Shown piece by piece: positions 16,182-25,767 of a stretch of DNA of 64,000 bases. Both the position numbers and the translations under genes were made by a program. The stretch is from Nocardioides sp. (GTDB taxonomy: Bacteria; Actinomycetota; Actinomycetes; Propionibacteriales; Nocardioidaceae). Location of the stretch: positions 123,384 to 187,383 of the forward strand of contig JACJWV010000010.1 of NCBI GenBank assembly GCA_020636915.1, given 5' to 3'. The notes under the pieces were generated by a model. It was not told where the DNA came from and did not search any database. It saw only the letters and a program-made list of their open reading frames with translations. How positions within the stretch are numbered: the first letter of the stretch is position 1; the number at the start of each line of letters is the position of its first letter.

Positions 16182-16616
16182 TCAGAGCTCCTTGCGCAGG
16201 TGCACGTCGGCCTCGTCGGCCGTCGGCACGCCCTCCCACCGGAAGATCTCGCGGTAGCCGCGACGCTCGTAGAAGCCGGGCGCCTGGAAGGTGAACGAGG
16301 TGACGAAGACGTGGGCGCACCCTCGCGCCCGCGCCGCGGCCTCGAACTCGTCGAGCAGGCGCGAGCCGAGCCCCGCGCCCCGGGTGTCCGCCCGCACCCA
16401 GGTCATCGCGATCCCGGCAGCGAGTCCCCACGTCCACCCGCTCACCCCGGCCGCGAGGCCACCCTCGTCGTCGAGGAGGCGGACCGTCAGCTCGCGGGCC
16501 GGACGGGTTCCCCGGGTCGCTGCGGCGTTGACCGCGTCCAGCTCGTCCGAGAGCCGCTGGTCGAGCTCGGGGTCAGACGCCCCGACGACGGTCCGGTATC
16601 CCGACCGGTCATCCAC
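16182..16616 (-). CDS. GNAT-family N-acetyltransferase, 144 aa
   Basis: Predicted acetyl-CoA-dependent acetyltransferase. The acetyl-CoA site is clear: VRADTRGAGLGSRLLDEFE (about 73-91), followed by FVTSFTFQAPGFYERRGY, the usual motif B. Its ATG overlaps the end of the MFS transporter gene by 8 bp (16609-16616), so the two are translated together; the substrate may relate to what the transporter moves. The length is complete for the fold. Confidence 0.87.
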   Translation of the reverse strand: MDDRSGYRTVVGASDPELDQRLSDELDAVNAAATRGTRPARELTVRLLDDEGGLAAGVSGWTWGLAAGIAMTWVRADTRGAGLGSRLLDEFEAAARARGCAHVFVTSFTFQAPGFYERRGYREIFRWEGVPTADEADVHLRKEL

Positions 16617-18003
16617 GCCGGACCACGTCCGACCCGACGACCGGCTCCTCGGCGTCGATGAGCGAGGGCGGGCCGACGGCGACCCCCTCCTCCGGCGCCG
16701 GCTCAGCGACGCGGGCGTCGGCGAGCACGTCGGCGGGGACGTGATCCTCGAGGAACCGGCGGGCCAGGCGCGTCGAGGGGTGGATGGCGACCGTGGCGAC
16801 CACGATGATCCCGGCGATCGTCAGCCAGCCGGTCGCACCCCAGTTCATCGCGAGGAACGTGTAGACCGCCGGCGCCCAGACCTTGCCGAGCGTGCCGGTC
16901 AGTTCGGCGGCACCGCTGTAGGCGCCGCGCTGGCGTGGGTCCATCAGCTCGGCCTCGAACGACCAGCTCGCCGCCGAGAGGTAGAGCTCCGCGCCGGTCA
17001 CCGTCACGTGGCCCAGCCAGACCAGCGCGATCGTGACCCACCCGACGGTGTCGTGGGTCGCCAGGGTGATCAGGCAGGACACGACGAAGAACGTCGACGA
17101 CACCCGCACCGCACGGAGGGCGGTCGGCACGTCACGGACGCCGCGGGCCGCCGCCATCGGCAGGAAGATGCACATCACCGTGTTGGTGCCGAAGAGGAAC
17201 GCCAGCAGCACCCGCGGCGCGTCGGTCTCCTGCACCAGCCACAGCGGGATGACGACGTTCAGCAGCACCTGGTTGGTCCAGAAGCTGCCGATGAAGAAGT
17301 TCGTGAGCAGCCAGCCGGGGTTGCGCAGCGGCCCGGGGCCGGGGACCTTCTCCCGGCGCTCCTCCGGCGTGCGCTCGTCGTGCGACGCCCGCGGCAGCCG
17401 GGTGATGGCCGCTGCGTTGACCAGGAACGCCGCCGTCGTGAACCACGGCAGCACGTGCAGCACGTCGTTGGAGTGGAACGCCAGCGCGATGCCGCCCAAC
17501 AGTGAGCCCAGCGTGAAGCCGACGTTGAGCGCCGAGTACATGTACGCCCGTGACCTCACCCGCTCGTCGGGCGGCAGCACGTCGATCGTGTACGCGCCGT
17601 GGGCGGCGCCACCCAACGCCCCGATGACCTCCATGCCGATGGCCATGGCGACGTAGCCGTTGAAGTCGGTGATGAACGGCCACAGCGAGAACATCGCGGC
17701 CTGGCCGGCGGCACTGACCGACCACATCTTCTTGGGCCCGAACCGGTCGACCAGACGGCCCATCGGCCACGCGGCGAGGAAGGCCGCGATGCCGGCACAC
17801 GTCAGGCCGAGCCCGACCTGGGCGGCCGACAGCCCGACGATCTGGGTGAAGAACACCGCCGACCCCGTGAGGAACGTCCCCTCGCCGAGGGCGAACAGGA
17901 GCGACTGGACGGCGAGGCGGCCGGCGAGAGGTGAAGGCGGCCGTGCGTGAGCGAGGATCCCGGAGAACATCACCGGCGATTCTCGGTCCACGTACCTGCG
18001 CAT
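16609..18003 (-). CDS. MFS transporter, 464 aa
   Basis: Inner-membrane major facilitator with about 12 hydrophobic helices. The loop between helices 2 and 3 contains GRLVDRFGPKKMW, a clear motif A. A central cytoplasmic loop is charged (RASHDERTPEERREKVPG). The start at ATG 18003 (MRRYVDRES) is preferred; the frame is open further upstream but the extra residues are Arg-rich and not membrane-like. Substrate is unknown. It is followed by an overlapping GNAT gene. Confidence 0.85.
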   Translation of the reverse strand: MRRYVDRESPVMFSGILAHARPPSPLAGRLAVQSLLFALGEGTFLTGSAVFFTQIVGLSAAQVGLGLTCAGIAAFLAAWPMGRLVDRFGPKKMWSVSAAGQAAMFSLWPFITDFNGYVAMAIGMEVIGALGGAAHGAYTIDVLPPDERVRSRAYMYSALNVGFTLGSLLGGIALAFHSNDVLHVLPWFTTAAFLVNAAAITRLPRASHDERTPEERREKVPGPGPLRNPGWLLTNFFIGSFWTNQVLLNVVIPLWLVQETDAPRVLLAFLFGTNTVMCIFLPMAAARGVRDVPTALRAVRVSSTFFVVSCLITLATHDTVGWVTIALVWLGHVTVTGAELYLSAASWSFEAELMDPRQRGAYSGAAELTGTLGKVWAPAVYTFLAMNWGATGWLTIAGIIVVATVAIHPSTRLARRFLEDHVPADVLADARVAEPAPEEGVAVGPPSLIDAEEPVVGSDVVRRG

Positions 18004-18181
18004 GTCGCCCGGTTTTCCCCGGGTGGCGTGCCCAAGGGTCCACCGACCCCCAGCGACGTGGGCTCGACGTACTAAGGGGACCGACGGCCTTCGCCTCTGC
18101 CGCACGGGACCCGGGGTAGGCGAGGCTCATCTCATCTCGACCATCGGGGGGCAGACCTCGAGGCCCGGAAGGAGGAGCACC

Positions 18182-18343
18182 ATGTGGGACACCGTCCAGA
18201 CCAGCACCCAGCACCTCACGCACGACATGCCGTGCCCCCAGTGCGGCCACGCCTTCCACACCTACCTCGAGTGCGGGGACCGGTGTGACTGCGTGCCGCT
18301 GAGGCCCAGCAAGTACGCACCGCTCGTCGCCGCCGACCTCTGA
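18182..18343 (+). CDS. small Cys-rich (zinc-ribbon-like) protein, 53 aa
   Basis: Too short for most gene finders but well supported: a very strong ribosome site (GGAAGGAGGAGCACC) precedes ATG 18182. It encodes MPCPQCGHAFHTYLECGDRC, with CPQC, then CGDRCDC, which gives four or more cysteines and two histidines able to bind one zinc. Stand-alone, between a divergent MFS gene and a convergent methyltransferase. Role unknown. Confidence 0.7.
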   Translation: MWDTVQTSTQHLTHDMPCPQCGHAFHTYLECGDRCDCVPLRPSKYAPLVAADL

Positions 18344-18365
18344 CCCGGTCCTCGACCTGACCCGC

Positions 18366-19142
18366 TCAGTCCGCTCGCGGCAGCGACGCCACCCAGAGCT
18401 CCTCGGCCGGCCAGCGGGTCGCCCACCGCTGGGAGACGATCTCGTAGAAGGCGTGGTCGTCGGCGTCGGGCGGCGCGTAGATCTCGTGCATCGCCTCGAC
18501 GACGAAGCCGGCCGCGCGCAGCAGGCGCACCCAGTCCCCGTGGGAGGGGTGGAACTCCACGCCCCCTCCCGGCCAGGCCAGCTCGTAGGCCTCGCGCTGG
18601 CCGCGCAGCAGCTGCTCCCCCGCGACCCCGTCCTCGGCCGGGACGCACATCGCGGACAGGTGGCTGTTGGTCAGGAAGACCAGCCGGCCGGCCGGTCGCA
18701 GCAGCCGGGCTGCCTCGGGCAACCACCGCTCCGGGTCGCACCACGCGGCCGCGCCGTGCTCGCTCACCACCAGGTCGTAGCACCCGCCGGTCAGCGGCAG
18801 CTGCTCCGCGTCGGCCTGGACCAGGGGGAACGACGGCCCGACCCGGCGTTGCAGCCGCTGCGCGGTCACGAGCTGCTCGTGCGACAGGTCGACCGCCACC
18901 GTCCGGGCACCGGCGCGCGCGAGCCAGGCGGAGAAGTACGCCGTGCCGCACGCCAGCTCCACCACGTCCAGCCCGTCGACCTCGCCCAGGACCCCGAGAA
19001 CCCGCTCGGGCACGGCGAACAGCCCCCACGCGACCTCGTCGCGCGCCCACATGTCGTCGGCCGCCGCGTCGGTGAACCGCTCGTTCATGACCGCCCACAG
19101 CGCCTGGTTCAGCGCGAGCTCGGCGCCCCTCCCGTCCGTCAC
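18366..19142 (-). CDS. class I SAM-dependent methyltransferase, 258 aa
   Basis: Cytoplasmic methyltransferase with unknown acceptor. The SAM-binding motif I is VVELACGTAYFSAWL (about 60-74), with VAVDLSHEQL as the acidic loop after strand 2, VQADAEQLPL as motif II and LLRPAGRLVFL as motif III. It begins with a GTG (19142). Single gene next to a serine hydrolase on the same strand (gap 23 bp), so the two may be co-transcribed. Confidence 0.87.
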   Translation of the reverse strand: MTDGRGAELALNQALWAVMNERFTDAAADDMWARDEVAWGLFAVPERVLGVLGEVDGLDVVELACGTAYFSAWLARAGARTVAVDLSHEQLVTAQRLQRRVGPSFPLVQADAEQLPLTGGCYDLVVSEHGAAAWCDPERWLPEAARLLRPAGRLVFLTNSHLSAMCVPAEDGVAGEQLLRGQREAYELAWPGGGVEFHPSHGDWVRLLRAAGFVVEAMHEIYAPPDADDHAFYEIVSQRWATRWPAEELWVASLPRAD

Positions 19143-19165
19143 GCGGTCAGACTAGGGCGCGCGGC

Positions 19166-20245
19166 TCACACCGGCGGCAGGCCGAGGGCCTCGCGCACGG
19201 CGTTCTCCAGGCGCTCGCCCCGGTCGTGGGTCCCGACGTGGCCGGTCATGAACGCGGCGGCGTACCTCCCGGAACGGCTCCACCACCCGAAGCTGCCGCC
19301 GGTGCCGCCCATCCCGAAGCCGTCGGCGTCGACGCCGACGCCGAGGCCCCACTCGTGCCCGCCACCGACGACCAGGTCCGGCTCCTCGCCCCGCGTCCGG
19401 ACCAGCTCTTCCATCAGCGCAGGGCTGAGCACCCGCCCCTGCGCGAGGGCGGCATAGAGGCCGGCCACGCCGCGGGCCGTCCCGTGCCCGTTGACGGCGG
19501 GGACCTCCGAGCGTCGCCACCGCTCGCCGTTGACGACGGCGGCGTCCCGTGCTCCGGGCGGGTTCCCGATCGCGCGGTGGTAGAGGTCCGGGTAAGCCCG
19601 CTGCGACTCGAGGAAGTCCTCGGCGAAGCCGGTCAGGTCGGCGACCCGGCCCAGCTCGGCGTCGGTGAGCCCGACGTGGAAGTCGAGCCCGTGCGGCGCG
19701 CAGACCTCCTCGCGCAGGAACCGGCCGAGGGTGCGGCCGTCGACGGCGCGGACCACCTGACCGAGCAGGTGGCCGTGGAACAACGCCGACTCACCCTGCG
19801 CCGTGCCCGGCGGCCAGGTGGGCTCCTGCTGCTCCAGCAGCGAGCACATCAGGTCCCAGTCGTAGAACGCCTCGGTCGGCGCGTCCTCGTCGAGCGCGAC
19901 CAGGCCGGCCCGGTGGGAGAGGGCGTCACGCACGGTGGCGCGGGCTCGCAGCGCCGGCCAGTAGACCTGCATCGGAGCGTCGAGGTCGACCAGTCCGCGG
20001 TCGGCGAGCACGAGCACGCACATCGCCGCGAACGGCTTGGTCACCGAGTACGGCATCACCAGGGTGTCCGACGTCCACGGCTGCGTGTGCGCGGCGTCGG
20101 CCCAGCCGCCCCAGAGGTCGACGAGCCACTCGCCGTCGCGCCAGACCGCGAAGGACGCGCCCGTACCCGGCTGCTCGTCGAGCACGTCCGCGAATACGTC
20201 CTGGACGCGCGAGCAGGGCGGCGCGACCGTCCCCGTGACCTCCAT
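19166..20245 (-). CDS. serine hydrolase, class C beta-lactamase/EstB-like, 359 aa
   Basis: Beta-lactamase-fold esterase or peptidase. The nucleophile motif SVTK is at 67-70 (MPYSVTKPFAAMCV), with DALSHRAGL as the usual downstream segment and a Y-x-N-like region near FYDWDLM. No signal peptide is seen, so it is probably cytoplasmic and an esterase, not a true beta-lactamase. The ATG at 20245 is the first start that keeps the family N-terminus; the frame extends upstream without similarity. Divergent from the large SARP-type regulator, with 79 bp between starts. Confidence 0.87.
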   Translation of the reverse strand: MEVTGTVAPPCSRVQDVFADVLDEQPGTGASFAVWRDGEWLVDLWGGWADAAHTQPWTSDTLVMPYSVTKPFAAMCVLVLADRGLVDLDAPMQVYWPALRARATVRDALSHRAGLVALDEDAPTEAFYDWDLMCSLLEQQEPTWPPGTAQGESALFHGHLLGQVVRAVDGRTLGRFLREEVCAPHGLDFHVGLTDAELGRVADLTGFAEDFLESQRAYPDLYHRAIGNPPGARDAAVVNGERWRRSEVPAVNGHGTARGVAGLYAALAQGRVLSPALMEELVRTRGEEPDLVVGGGHEWGLGVGVDADGFGMGGTGGSFGWWSRSGRYAAAFMTGHVGTHDRGERLENAVREALGLPPV

Positions 20246-20324
20246 GGCGCACGATCCTGGCACGATCACCGCTACGTGCGGCTCGGCGCGCGACAATGGG
20301 CCACTCCAACTGAGGGGACCGGTC

Positions 20325-23300
20325 GTGGACGACATCCGTTTCCAGCTGCTCGGGCCCATGCAGGTCCTCGTCGACGGGGTGCCGGCGAAGCTGCCGGGCG
20401 TCGCCGAGCGCGCCCTGCTCGTCCAGCTGCTCCTCACGCCGGGCCGGACGATCCCCGCGACCTTCCTCGTCGACCGGCTCTGGTCCGAGACCAGCCTGCC
20501 GGTGGATCCGATGAACGCGCTGCAGATCCGGGTCTCCAAGCTGCGGCGGGCGCTCGGCGGCATCGGCGCCGGCGAGCTGGTCACCCGTGACGGTGTCGGC
20601 TACCGCGCGGACGTCGATCCGGCCCAGGTGGACGCCCTCGACTTCGCCGCGCAGGTGCGGTCGGCGCGAGCGGGCGCTGCGGAGGCCGCCGCCGGCCCGG
20701 GCTACGAGCACCGCCACCTGCGGGCGTACGACGAGGCGCTCGCCCTGTGGCGAGGCGACCCCTTCAGCGACTTCGTGACCGAGCACTGGGCGACGGCGGA
20801 GGCTGCGCGGCTGCTGGAGCTGCGCCGGGCCGCCCTCACCGAGCGCGCCCAGGTCGCCCTCGCGCTCGGCCGGCACCTGGAGGTCGTCGGCGACCTGGAG
20901 CCCGTCGTGGCCGCGGACCCGACGCTGGAGGCCCTGGCGGGGCTGCTCATGGTCGCGTTGTACCGCAGCGGGCGCCAGGCGGACGCGCTCGAGGTCTACA
21001 CCCGCACCCGCACGGTGCTCGACGAGTCGCTGGGGCTCGAGCCGTCGGTGTCGCTCCGCTCGCTCCACGAGCGGGTGCTCCGGCAGGACCCGTCCCTGGG
21101 GGGCGGCTCGGACGCGGCCGCGGCGAGCGCCGTCGCTGCCGTCCCCAGGCGCGTCGAGGAGCGCGCCGCCCCGACGAACCTCCCGACGGTCCTCCGGCCG
21201 CTCATCGGCCGCGAGGAGCAGCTGGACTCGTTGACCTCCCTGCTCGGCGGCGTGCGGCTCCTGACCCTCGTCGGGCCCGGCGGAGCGGGGAAGACGTCGC
21301 TGGCGCTCGCGACGGCGGCGCGCGCGGCGCCCGGCTACCGCGACGGGGCGTTCGCCGTCCGCCTCGCGCCGGTCCAGCACGGCGACCAGGTGCCGCTCGC
21401 CGTGGCCGATGCGCTCGGGGTCCCGCTGGACGGCAGCGGCGCCGAGCGGGACGTCCGCGAGCGGCTCGCGTCCTTCCTCGCGCGACGCCACCTGCTCCTG
21501 CTGGTCGACAACTGCGAGCACGTCGTGGACGCCGTGGCCGGTCTCGTCGACGAGCTCCTGGGCCGTTGTCCCGACCTCACGGTGCTGGCGACGAGCCGCG
21601 AGGCGCTGGCGGTGCCCGACGAGGTGCAGGCGACGGTGGCTCCGCTGGCGACCCCGCCGGAGGACACGCCCCCCGAACGCGTCCTGGAACACCCGGCCGC
21701 CCAGCTGTTCGCCGAGCGGGCCCGTGCGGTGCGGCCCGGGCTGGTCTTCGACCGGGACGACCTGGCGGCCGTCGGCCACATCAGCCGGGTGCTCGACGGC
21801 ATCCCGCTGGCGCTCGAGCTGGCCGCCGCCCGGGTGGCGTCGATGTCCCCCGGCGAGATCGCCGACCGGCTCGCGGCGCCGTTCTCCTTGCTGACCTCCG
21901 GCGCCCGGACGGCCGAGGCCCGGCAGCAGACGCTGCGCGCGACGGTCGAGTGGAGCTACGCGCTCCTGAGCGACGCCGAGCGCCGCGCGTTCGACCGCCT
22001 GTCGGTCTTCCGGGGTGGCTGGTCGCTGACGGCCGCCGAGGCCGTGCTGGCCGACGAGGCGCTCTCGTCCGGCAGCGTGCTGGACACCGTAGGCCGGCTG
22101 GTCGAGCGGTCGATGGTCTGGGTAGAGCGCGGACGGACCACGCGCTACCGGATGCTGGCGACCCTGCGGGAGTACGCCGCCGAGCAGCTCGCCCGCTCCG
22201 GGGAGGCCGACGCCGTGGCGGACCGCCACGCACGCTACTTCCGCGCGGTGGCGGAACGGGCCGAGGTCGAGCTGCGAGGTTCCGCACAGCGCGAGACGCT
22301 GCGTCTCCTGCGGGACGAGCAGCCCAACATCAGGGCAGCGATCGCCTGGCTCTCCCGTCCCGGCGGCGACATCGACTCCGCCCTGGTGACCGCCGGCTCC
22401 CTCGGCATGTTCTGGCACCTGGGCCGCCACCTCGAAGGTCGCGAGGTCCTCGGCCGGTTGGTGGAGCGGGGCGACGGCTCGGCGCCGGCCCGGGCCAGGG
22501 CGCTGCAGGCGGTGTCGATCGTCGAGCGACCACGGGGGTGCCTGGTGCACCCGCAGCCGCACTGCGCGCAGACCGCGGAGGAGAGCCTGGCCGTCTTCAC
22601 CGAGCTCGACGACCCCTGGCACGCTGCCCTGTCGAAGGTGCTGGTGGCGGTCGAGGGCGTGACCGGGGCGTCCCGCGAGCGCTCGGACGCGTTCCTGGAC
22701 GAGGCCGACGAGGAGTTCTCACGCGAGGGCGACGCCTGGGGCCGGGCGGTCATCGGGTTCGTGCGCCTGGAGACCGCGATGAAGGCCGGCGACGTCACCA
22801 CCGCGCTCCGCCTCGGTCCGGCGACCGCGGCCTCCTTCCGCCAGCTCGACGACCTGTGGGGCCTCTCGGCCACGCTCTACCACTTCGGCTGGGGGCTGCG
22901 GCAGTTCGGCAGGCTCGAGGAGGGCGCCCACGTCCTGGAGGAGGCCATCGACGTCGCCGCGTCCGCCGGCCTGTGGAACACCGTGCAGTGGGCCTATGCG
23001 GACCTGGCCGTCGCGAAGGTCCACGTCGGCGACCTGGCGACCGCCCGGGACCTGTTCGACCGCGCCGCGCAGGCCTCGCGGGAGGTGGGTGACGGCGCGG
23101 GCGAGGCGCTCGCCACGTACGGCTACGGGCTGCTCGCCGAGGTGGAGGGTGACTGGTCCGCCGCCGGACCCCGGTACGCCGAGGCGGTCGCCGGGTTCGA
23201 GCGGCTCGGAACCCCGGTCTGGGTGGGCATCGCGCGTGCCGGCCTGGGGCGCTGTGCCGAGGCGCTCGCCGACCCGGGCGCCGGTGATCACTTCGCCGCG

Positions 23301-23522
23301 GCCCTGACCGTCGGTCGGGAGCTGGGCGAGCCGAGCGTCACCGCCGCCGCGCTGGAGGGGCTGGGCAGGCTGGCCCGGGCGCAGGGGCGTCCGGAGGAGG
23401 GCGACCGGCTGGCGGGCGAGGCCGCCGAGGTCCGGGAGCGGTTCGTCCGGCCGATGCCGCCGCACGAGCGCCGCGCGGCCGGTGCGGCGAGCACCGCCGA
23501 CGGGACGCCGACGCCCCACTGA
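20325..23522 (+). CDS. SARP/AfsR-type regulator with BTAD, NTPase and TPR domains, 1065 aa
   Basis: Large transcriptional regulator. Order: OmpR-like winged helix (about 1-90, FQLLGPMQVLVDG and NALQIRVSKLRRALGG), BTAD domain (about 95-255), an NB-ARC-like ATPase with P-loop GPGGAGKTS near 316 and Walker B LLLLVDNCEH near 388, then LATSREAL and helical repeats to the end. GTG at 20325 follows GAGGGGACC. Length is like AfsR-type proteins. Divergent from the serine hydrolase, which it may control. No biosynthetic cluster is in the window, so its targets are unknown. Confidence 0.88.
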   Translation: MDDIRFQLLGPMQVLVDGVPAKLPGVAERALLVQLLLTPGRTIPATFLVDRLWSETSLPVDPMNALQIRVSKLRRALGGIGAGELVTRDGVGYRADVDPAQVDALDFAAQVRSARAGAAEAAAGPGYEHRHLRAYDEALALWRGDPFSDFVTEHWATAEAARLLELRRAALTERAQVALALGRHLEVVGDLEPVVAADPTLEALAGLLMVALYRSGRQADALEVYTRTRTVLDESLGLEPSVSLRSLHERVLRQDPSLGGGSDAAAASAVAAVPRRVEERAAPTNLPTVLRPLIGREEQLDSLTSLLGGVRLLTLVGPGGAGKTSLALATAARAAPGYRDGAFAVRLAPVQHGDQVPLAVADALGVPLDGSGAERDVRERLASFLARRHLLLLVDNCEHVVDAVAGLVDELLGRCPDLTVLATSREALAVPDEVQATVAPLATPPEDTPPERVLEHPAAQLFAERARAVRPGLVFDRDDLAAVGHISRVLDGIPLALELAAARVASMSPGEIADRLAAPFSLLTSGARTAEARQQTLRATVEWSYALLSDAERRAFDRLSVFRGGWSLTAAEAVLADEALSSGSVLDTVGRLVERSMVWVERGRTTRYRMLATLREYAAEQLARSGEADAVADRHARYFRAVAERAEVELRGSAQRETLRLLRDEQPNIRAAIAWLSRPGGDIDSALVTAGSLGMFWHLGRHLEGREVLGRLVERGDGSAPARARALQAVSIVERPRGCLVHPQPHCAQTAEESLAVFTELDDPWHAALSKVLVAVEGVTGASRERSDAFLDEADEEFSREGDAWGRAVIGFVRLETAMKAGDVTTALRLGPATAASFRQLDDLWGLSATLYHFGWGLRQFGRLEEGAHVLEEAIDVAASAGLWNTVQWAYADLAVAKVHVGDLATARDLFDRAAQASREVGDGAGEALATYGYGLLAEVEGDWSAAGPRYAEAVAGFERLGTPVWVGIARAGLGRCAEALADPGAGDHFAAALTVGRELGEPSVTAAALEGLGRLARAQGRPEEGDRLAGEAAEVRERFVRPMPPHERRAAGAASTADGTPTPH

Positions 23523-23531
23523 CGCGCTGGA

Positions 23532-23711
23532 TCAGACGAACGGGAGCGAGAGGACCACCGGCGTACCCACGCGGCTCGACCTGCCGCAGCGCGGGCACGA
23601 CCTGGTGCGGTCCTGGTCGACGTCCGCGCCGCACCAGCAGGTGTGAGGGACGGCGTCCGCCCGGGGCCGGACGCGGGTGCTGGGGATCCTCCGGGTGCTC
23701 GTGGTGCTCAT
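23532..23711 (-). CDS. small zinc-ribbon-like protein, 59 aa
   Basis: Short basic protein with CWCG followed 17 residues later by CPRCG, a likely four-cysteine zinc ribbon. GGAGAGGACGG precedes the ATG. It ends 10 bp from the convergent end of the SARP-type gene. Not similar by eye to the other small Cys proteins at 18182 and 60336 beyond the cysteine spacing. Function unknown. Confidence 0.6.
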   Translation of the reverse strand: MSTTSTRRIPSTRVRPRADAVPHTCWCGADVDQDRTRSCPRCGRSSRVGTPVVLSLPFV

Positions 23712-23907
23712 GGTTCCGCCGTCCTCTCCGTCGCGGCTCGTGGTGCCGGGGTGTGGTCAGGACTCTCGGACGGGCGCCTTGCGCTGCGCTGTCCGGCCGC
23801 TGTCCCCGGGGGCCGGACGCGGTGGCGGCTGGCGTGGACAGGAGCCGGACAGCCGGGCGGCCGACAGTGGTCCTGCCCGTTCGAGAGCCGTCCGGAAGCG
23901 AGCCACG

Positions 23908-24111
23908 ATGACCCAGATCACCCTGCACGTCGACGGCATGAGGTGCCGGAGCTGCGTTCGGGAGGTCACCGCCCGGTTGCGGGACGTCGCCGGGGTGCAG
24001 ACGGTGGTCGCGGACGCTGCGGGCTCGACCGTCCGGCTGGCCGGCTCGATGACGGTCGCGGACGTGCTCGCCGCCCTCGCCGGCACGACCTATCGCGCCG
24101 AGGTCCGCTGA
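23908..24111 (+). CDS. HMA-domain metal-binding protein, 67 aa
   Basis: Single heavy-metal-associated domain; the site GMRCRSC (residues 10-16) is the GMxCxxC copper-binding motif. Probable soluble copper chaperone, or a truncated regulator-like HMA protein. Length is normal for a stand-alone CopZ. It starts the metal block and is followed after 92 bp by an MFS exporter. A second HMA protein occurs at 25768, so two chaperone-like proteins serve this block. Confidence 0.82.
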   Translation: MTQITLHVDGMRCRSCVREVTARLRDVAGVQTVVADAAGSTVRLAGSMTVADVLAALAGTTYRAEVR

Positions 24112-24203
24112 ACAGCGGCTCGACAGGGGCCGGACAGCGGCCGCTGTGACGCTCGGCGGACCCACACCCCACCGGCTGCACCGCCAGCCAGAGAGGCCTC
24201 ACC

Positions 24204-25649
24204 ATGTCTTCCACCTCGCCCGCGACGGCATCGAGCAAGCGTTGGCTCGCTCTCGGCCTGATCGCCGCGGCCCAGTTCATGGTCATCATGGACACCTCGA
24301 TCATCGGGGTCGCACTCCCCGAGATCCAGCAGGACCTCGGCTTCACGCCGGAGGGGCTCAGCTGGGTCTTCAACGCCTACGTCGTCGCGTTCGGCGGGCT
24401 GCTGCTCCTCGGTGGTCGGCTGTCGGACCTGCTCGGTGCCCGCCGCGTCTTCACGACCGGCTGGGTGGTGCTGGCCGTCGGCTCGCTGGTGGCCGGGTTC
24501 GCGGGCAGCCCCGCCGTCGAGCTGGTCGGCCGCGCGACCCAGGGCGCCGGGTCGGCGCTGATCGCGCCGGCTGCCCTCACGCTGCTGTTCACCATCTTCG
24601 GCGCCACGCCCCGGGAGCTGACCACGGCGCTGGCCGTCTACGGTGCTGCGGCGCCCGCCGGCGGCACCGCGGGCGTGTTCCTGGGCGGCGTCCTCACCCA
24701 GTTCGCGTCCTGGCCGTGGGTGTTCTTCGTCAACGTCCCGCTCGCGGTGGTCGTCGTCGCGCTGGCGCCGTCCGTGATGCCCGCCGGCGCCGCTCGGCGC
24801 GGCTCGATCGACGTCGCGGGCGCCTCGATCGTCACCCTCGGGCTCGCGTCCGTGGTCTTCGCCGTCGTCCGCGCACCGCAGGTCGGGTGGACCGCGACGT
24901 CCACCGTGGTCGCGGGCGTGGTCGGCCTCGGGCTGGTCGGCCTGTTCGTCGCCCTCCAGGTCCGAGCCAAGGCCCCGCTCGTCCGGCTCGGCATCCTCCG
25001 TGCCCCGAACCTGGCGGCGGCGAACCTCGCCCAGTTCTTCCTGGGGGCGGCCTGGATCCCGATGTTCTTCTTCGTCAACCTCTACCTGCAGCACGTGCTC
25101 GGCCTCGGTGCGTTCGCCAGCGGCGCGGCCCTGCTGCCGCTGACGATCACGATCATGGTCGGGATGGTGGCGGTCGCCCCGCGCCTGGTCGCCCGGTTCG
25201 GACCCAAGGCGCTGACCGTGGCGGGCCTGACCACCCTCGCGGCCGGACTGACGTGGCTGTCCTTCATCCGGTCCGACGGCACCTTCTGGGCCGACGTGCT
25301 GCCGGCCACCCTGGTGACCGCCGCGGGCATGGCGATGGCGTTCATCCCGTCGCTCGGCCTGGCGCTCTCCTCCGCCGCCCCGGAGGAGGCCGGCCTGGCC
25401 GCCGGGCTCGTCAACACCAACTACCAGATCGGGTCCGCGCTCGGGCTGGCCGCGATGACGGCGGTCGCAGCGGCGTTCACCGGCGACGGGCCCGTCACCG
25501 ACCTCGCCGGGCTCACGGCCGGGTACTCGGCGGCCCTCGTCGGCGCGGCGGTGATCGCCGTGGTCGGGGCCGTGGTCGCGGCCACGTGGCTGCGCACCCC
25601 GGCCCCGGCACCGGCCGAGGCGACGTCGGACCAGCACGTCTCCGCCTGA
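24204..25649 (+). CDS. MFS drug:H+ antiporter of the DHA2 (14-TM) type, 481 aa
   Basis: Inner-membrane exporter. The first helix carries AAQFMVIMDTSIIGVALPEI, the motif D1-like signature of DHA2 transporters; GGRLSDLLGARRVF is motif A; YGAAAPAGGTAGVFLGGVLT matches motif C. About 14 hydrophobic helices and normal length. Cytoplasmic N-terminus is short and polar. Located between two HMA-protein genes in the metal block, so it could export a metal complex or a drug; the sequence does not decide. Confidence 0.87.
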   Translation: MSSTSPATASSKRWLALGLIAAAQFMVIMDTSIIGVALPEIQQDLGFTPEGLSWVFNAYVVAFGGLLLLGGRLSDLLGARRVFTTGWVVLAVGSLVAGFAGSPAVELVGRATQGAGSALIAPAALTLLFTIFGATPRELTTALAVYGAAAPAGGTAGVFLGGVLTQFASWPWVFFVNVPLAVVVVALAPSVMPAGAARRGSIDVAGASIVTLGLASVVFAVVRAPQVGWTATSTVVAGVVGLGLVGLFVALQVRAKAPLVRLGILRAPNLAAANLAQFFLGAAWIPMFFFVNLYLQHVLGLGAFASGAALLPLTITIMVGMVAVAPRLVARFGPKALTVAGLTTLAAGLTWLSFIRSDGTFWADVLPATLVTAAGMAMAFIPSLGLALSSAAPEEAGLAAGLVNTNYQIGSALGLAAMTAVAAAFTGDGPVTDLAGLTAGYSAALVGAAVIAVVGAVVAATWLRTPAPAPAEATSDQHVSA

Positions 25650-25767
25650 GACACCGCGGACGGTCACCAGGTGACGCCGACCCGGCGATTTCACCGAAGC
25701 GACCCGGTGGGTCCCCGCCCGACGCTGGGACCCACCACCACACCCCCATCAACCCAAGGAGAGATCG

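Noticed and set aside
19926..22622. A long minus-strand open frame over the serine hydrolase and the SARP-type gene
   Set aside because: It reads across two real genes on opposite strands and has no recognisable fold; an artefact of GC-rich third positions.
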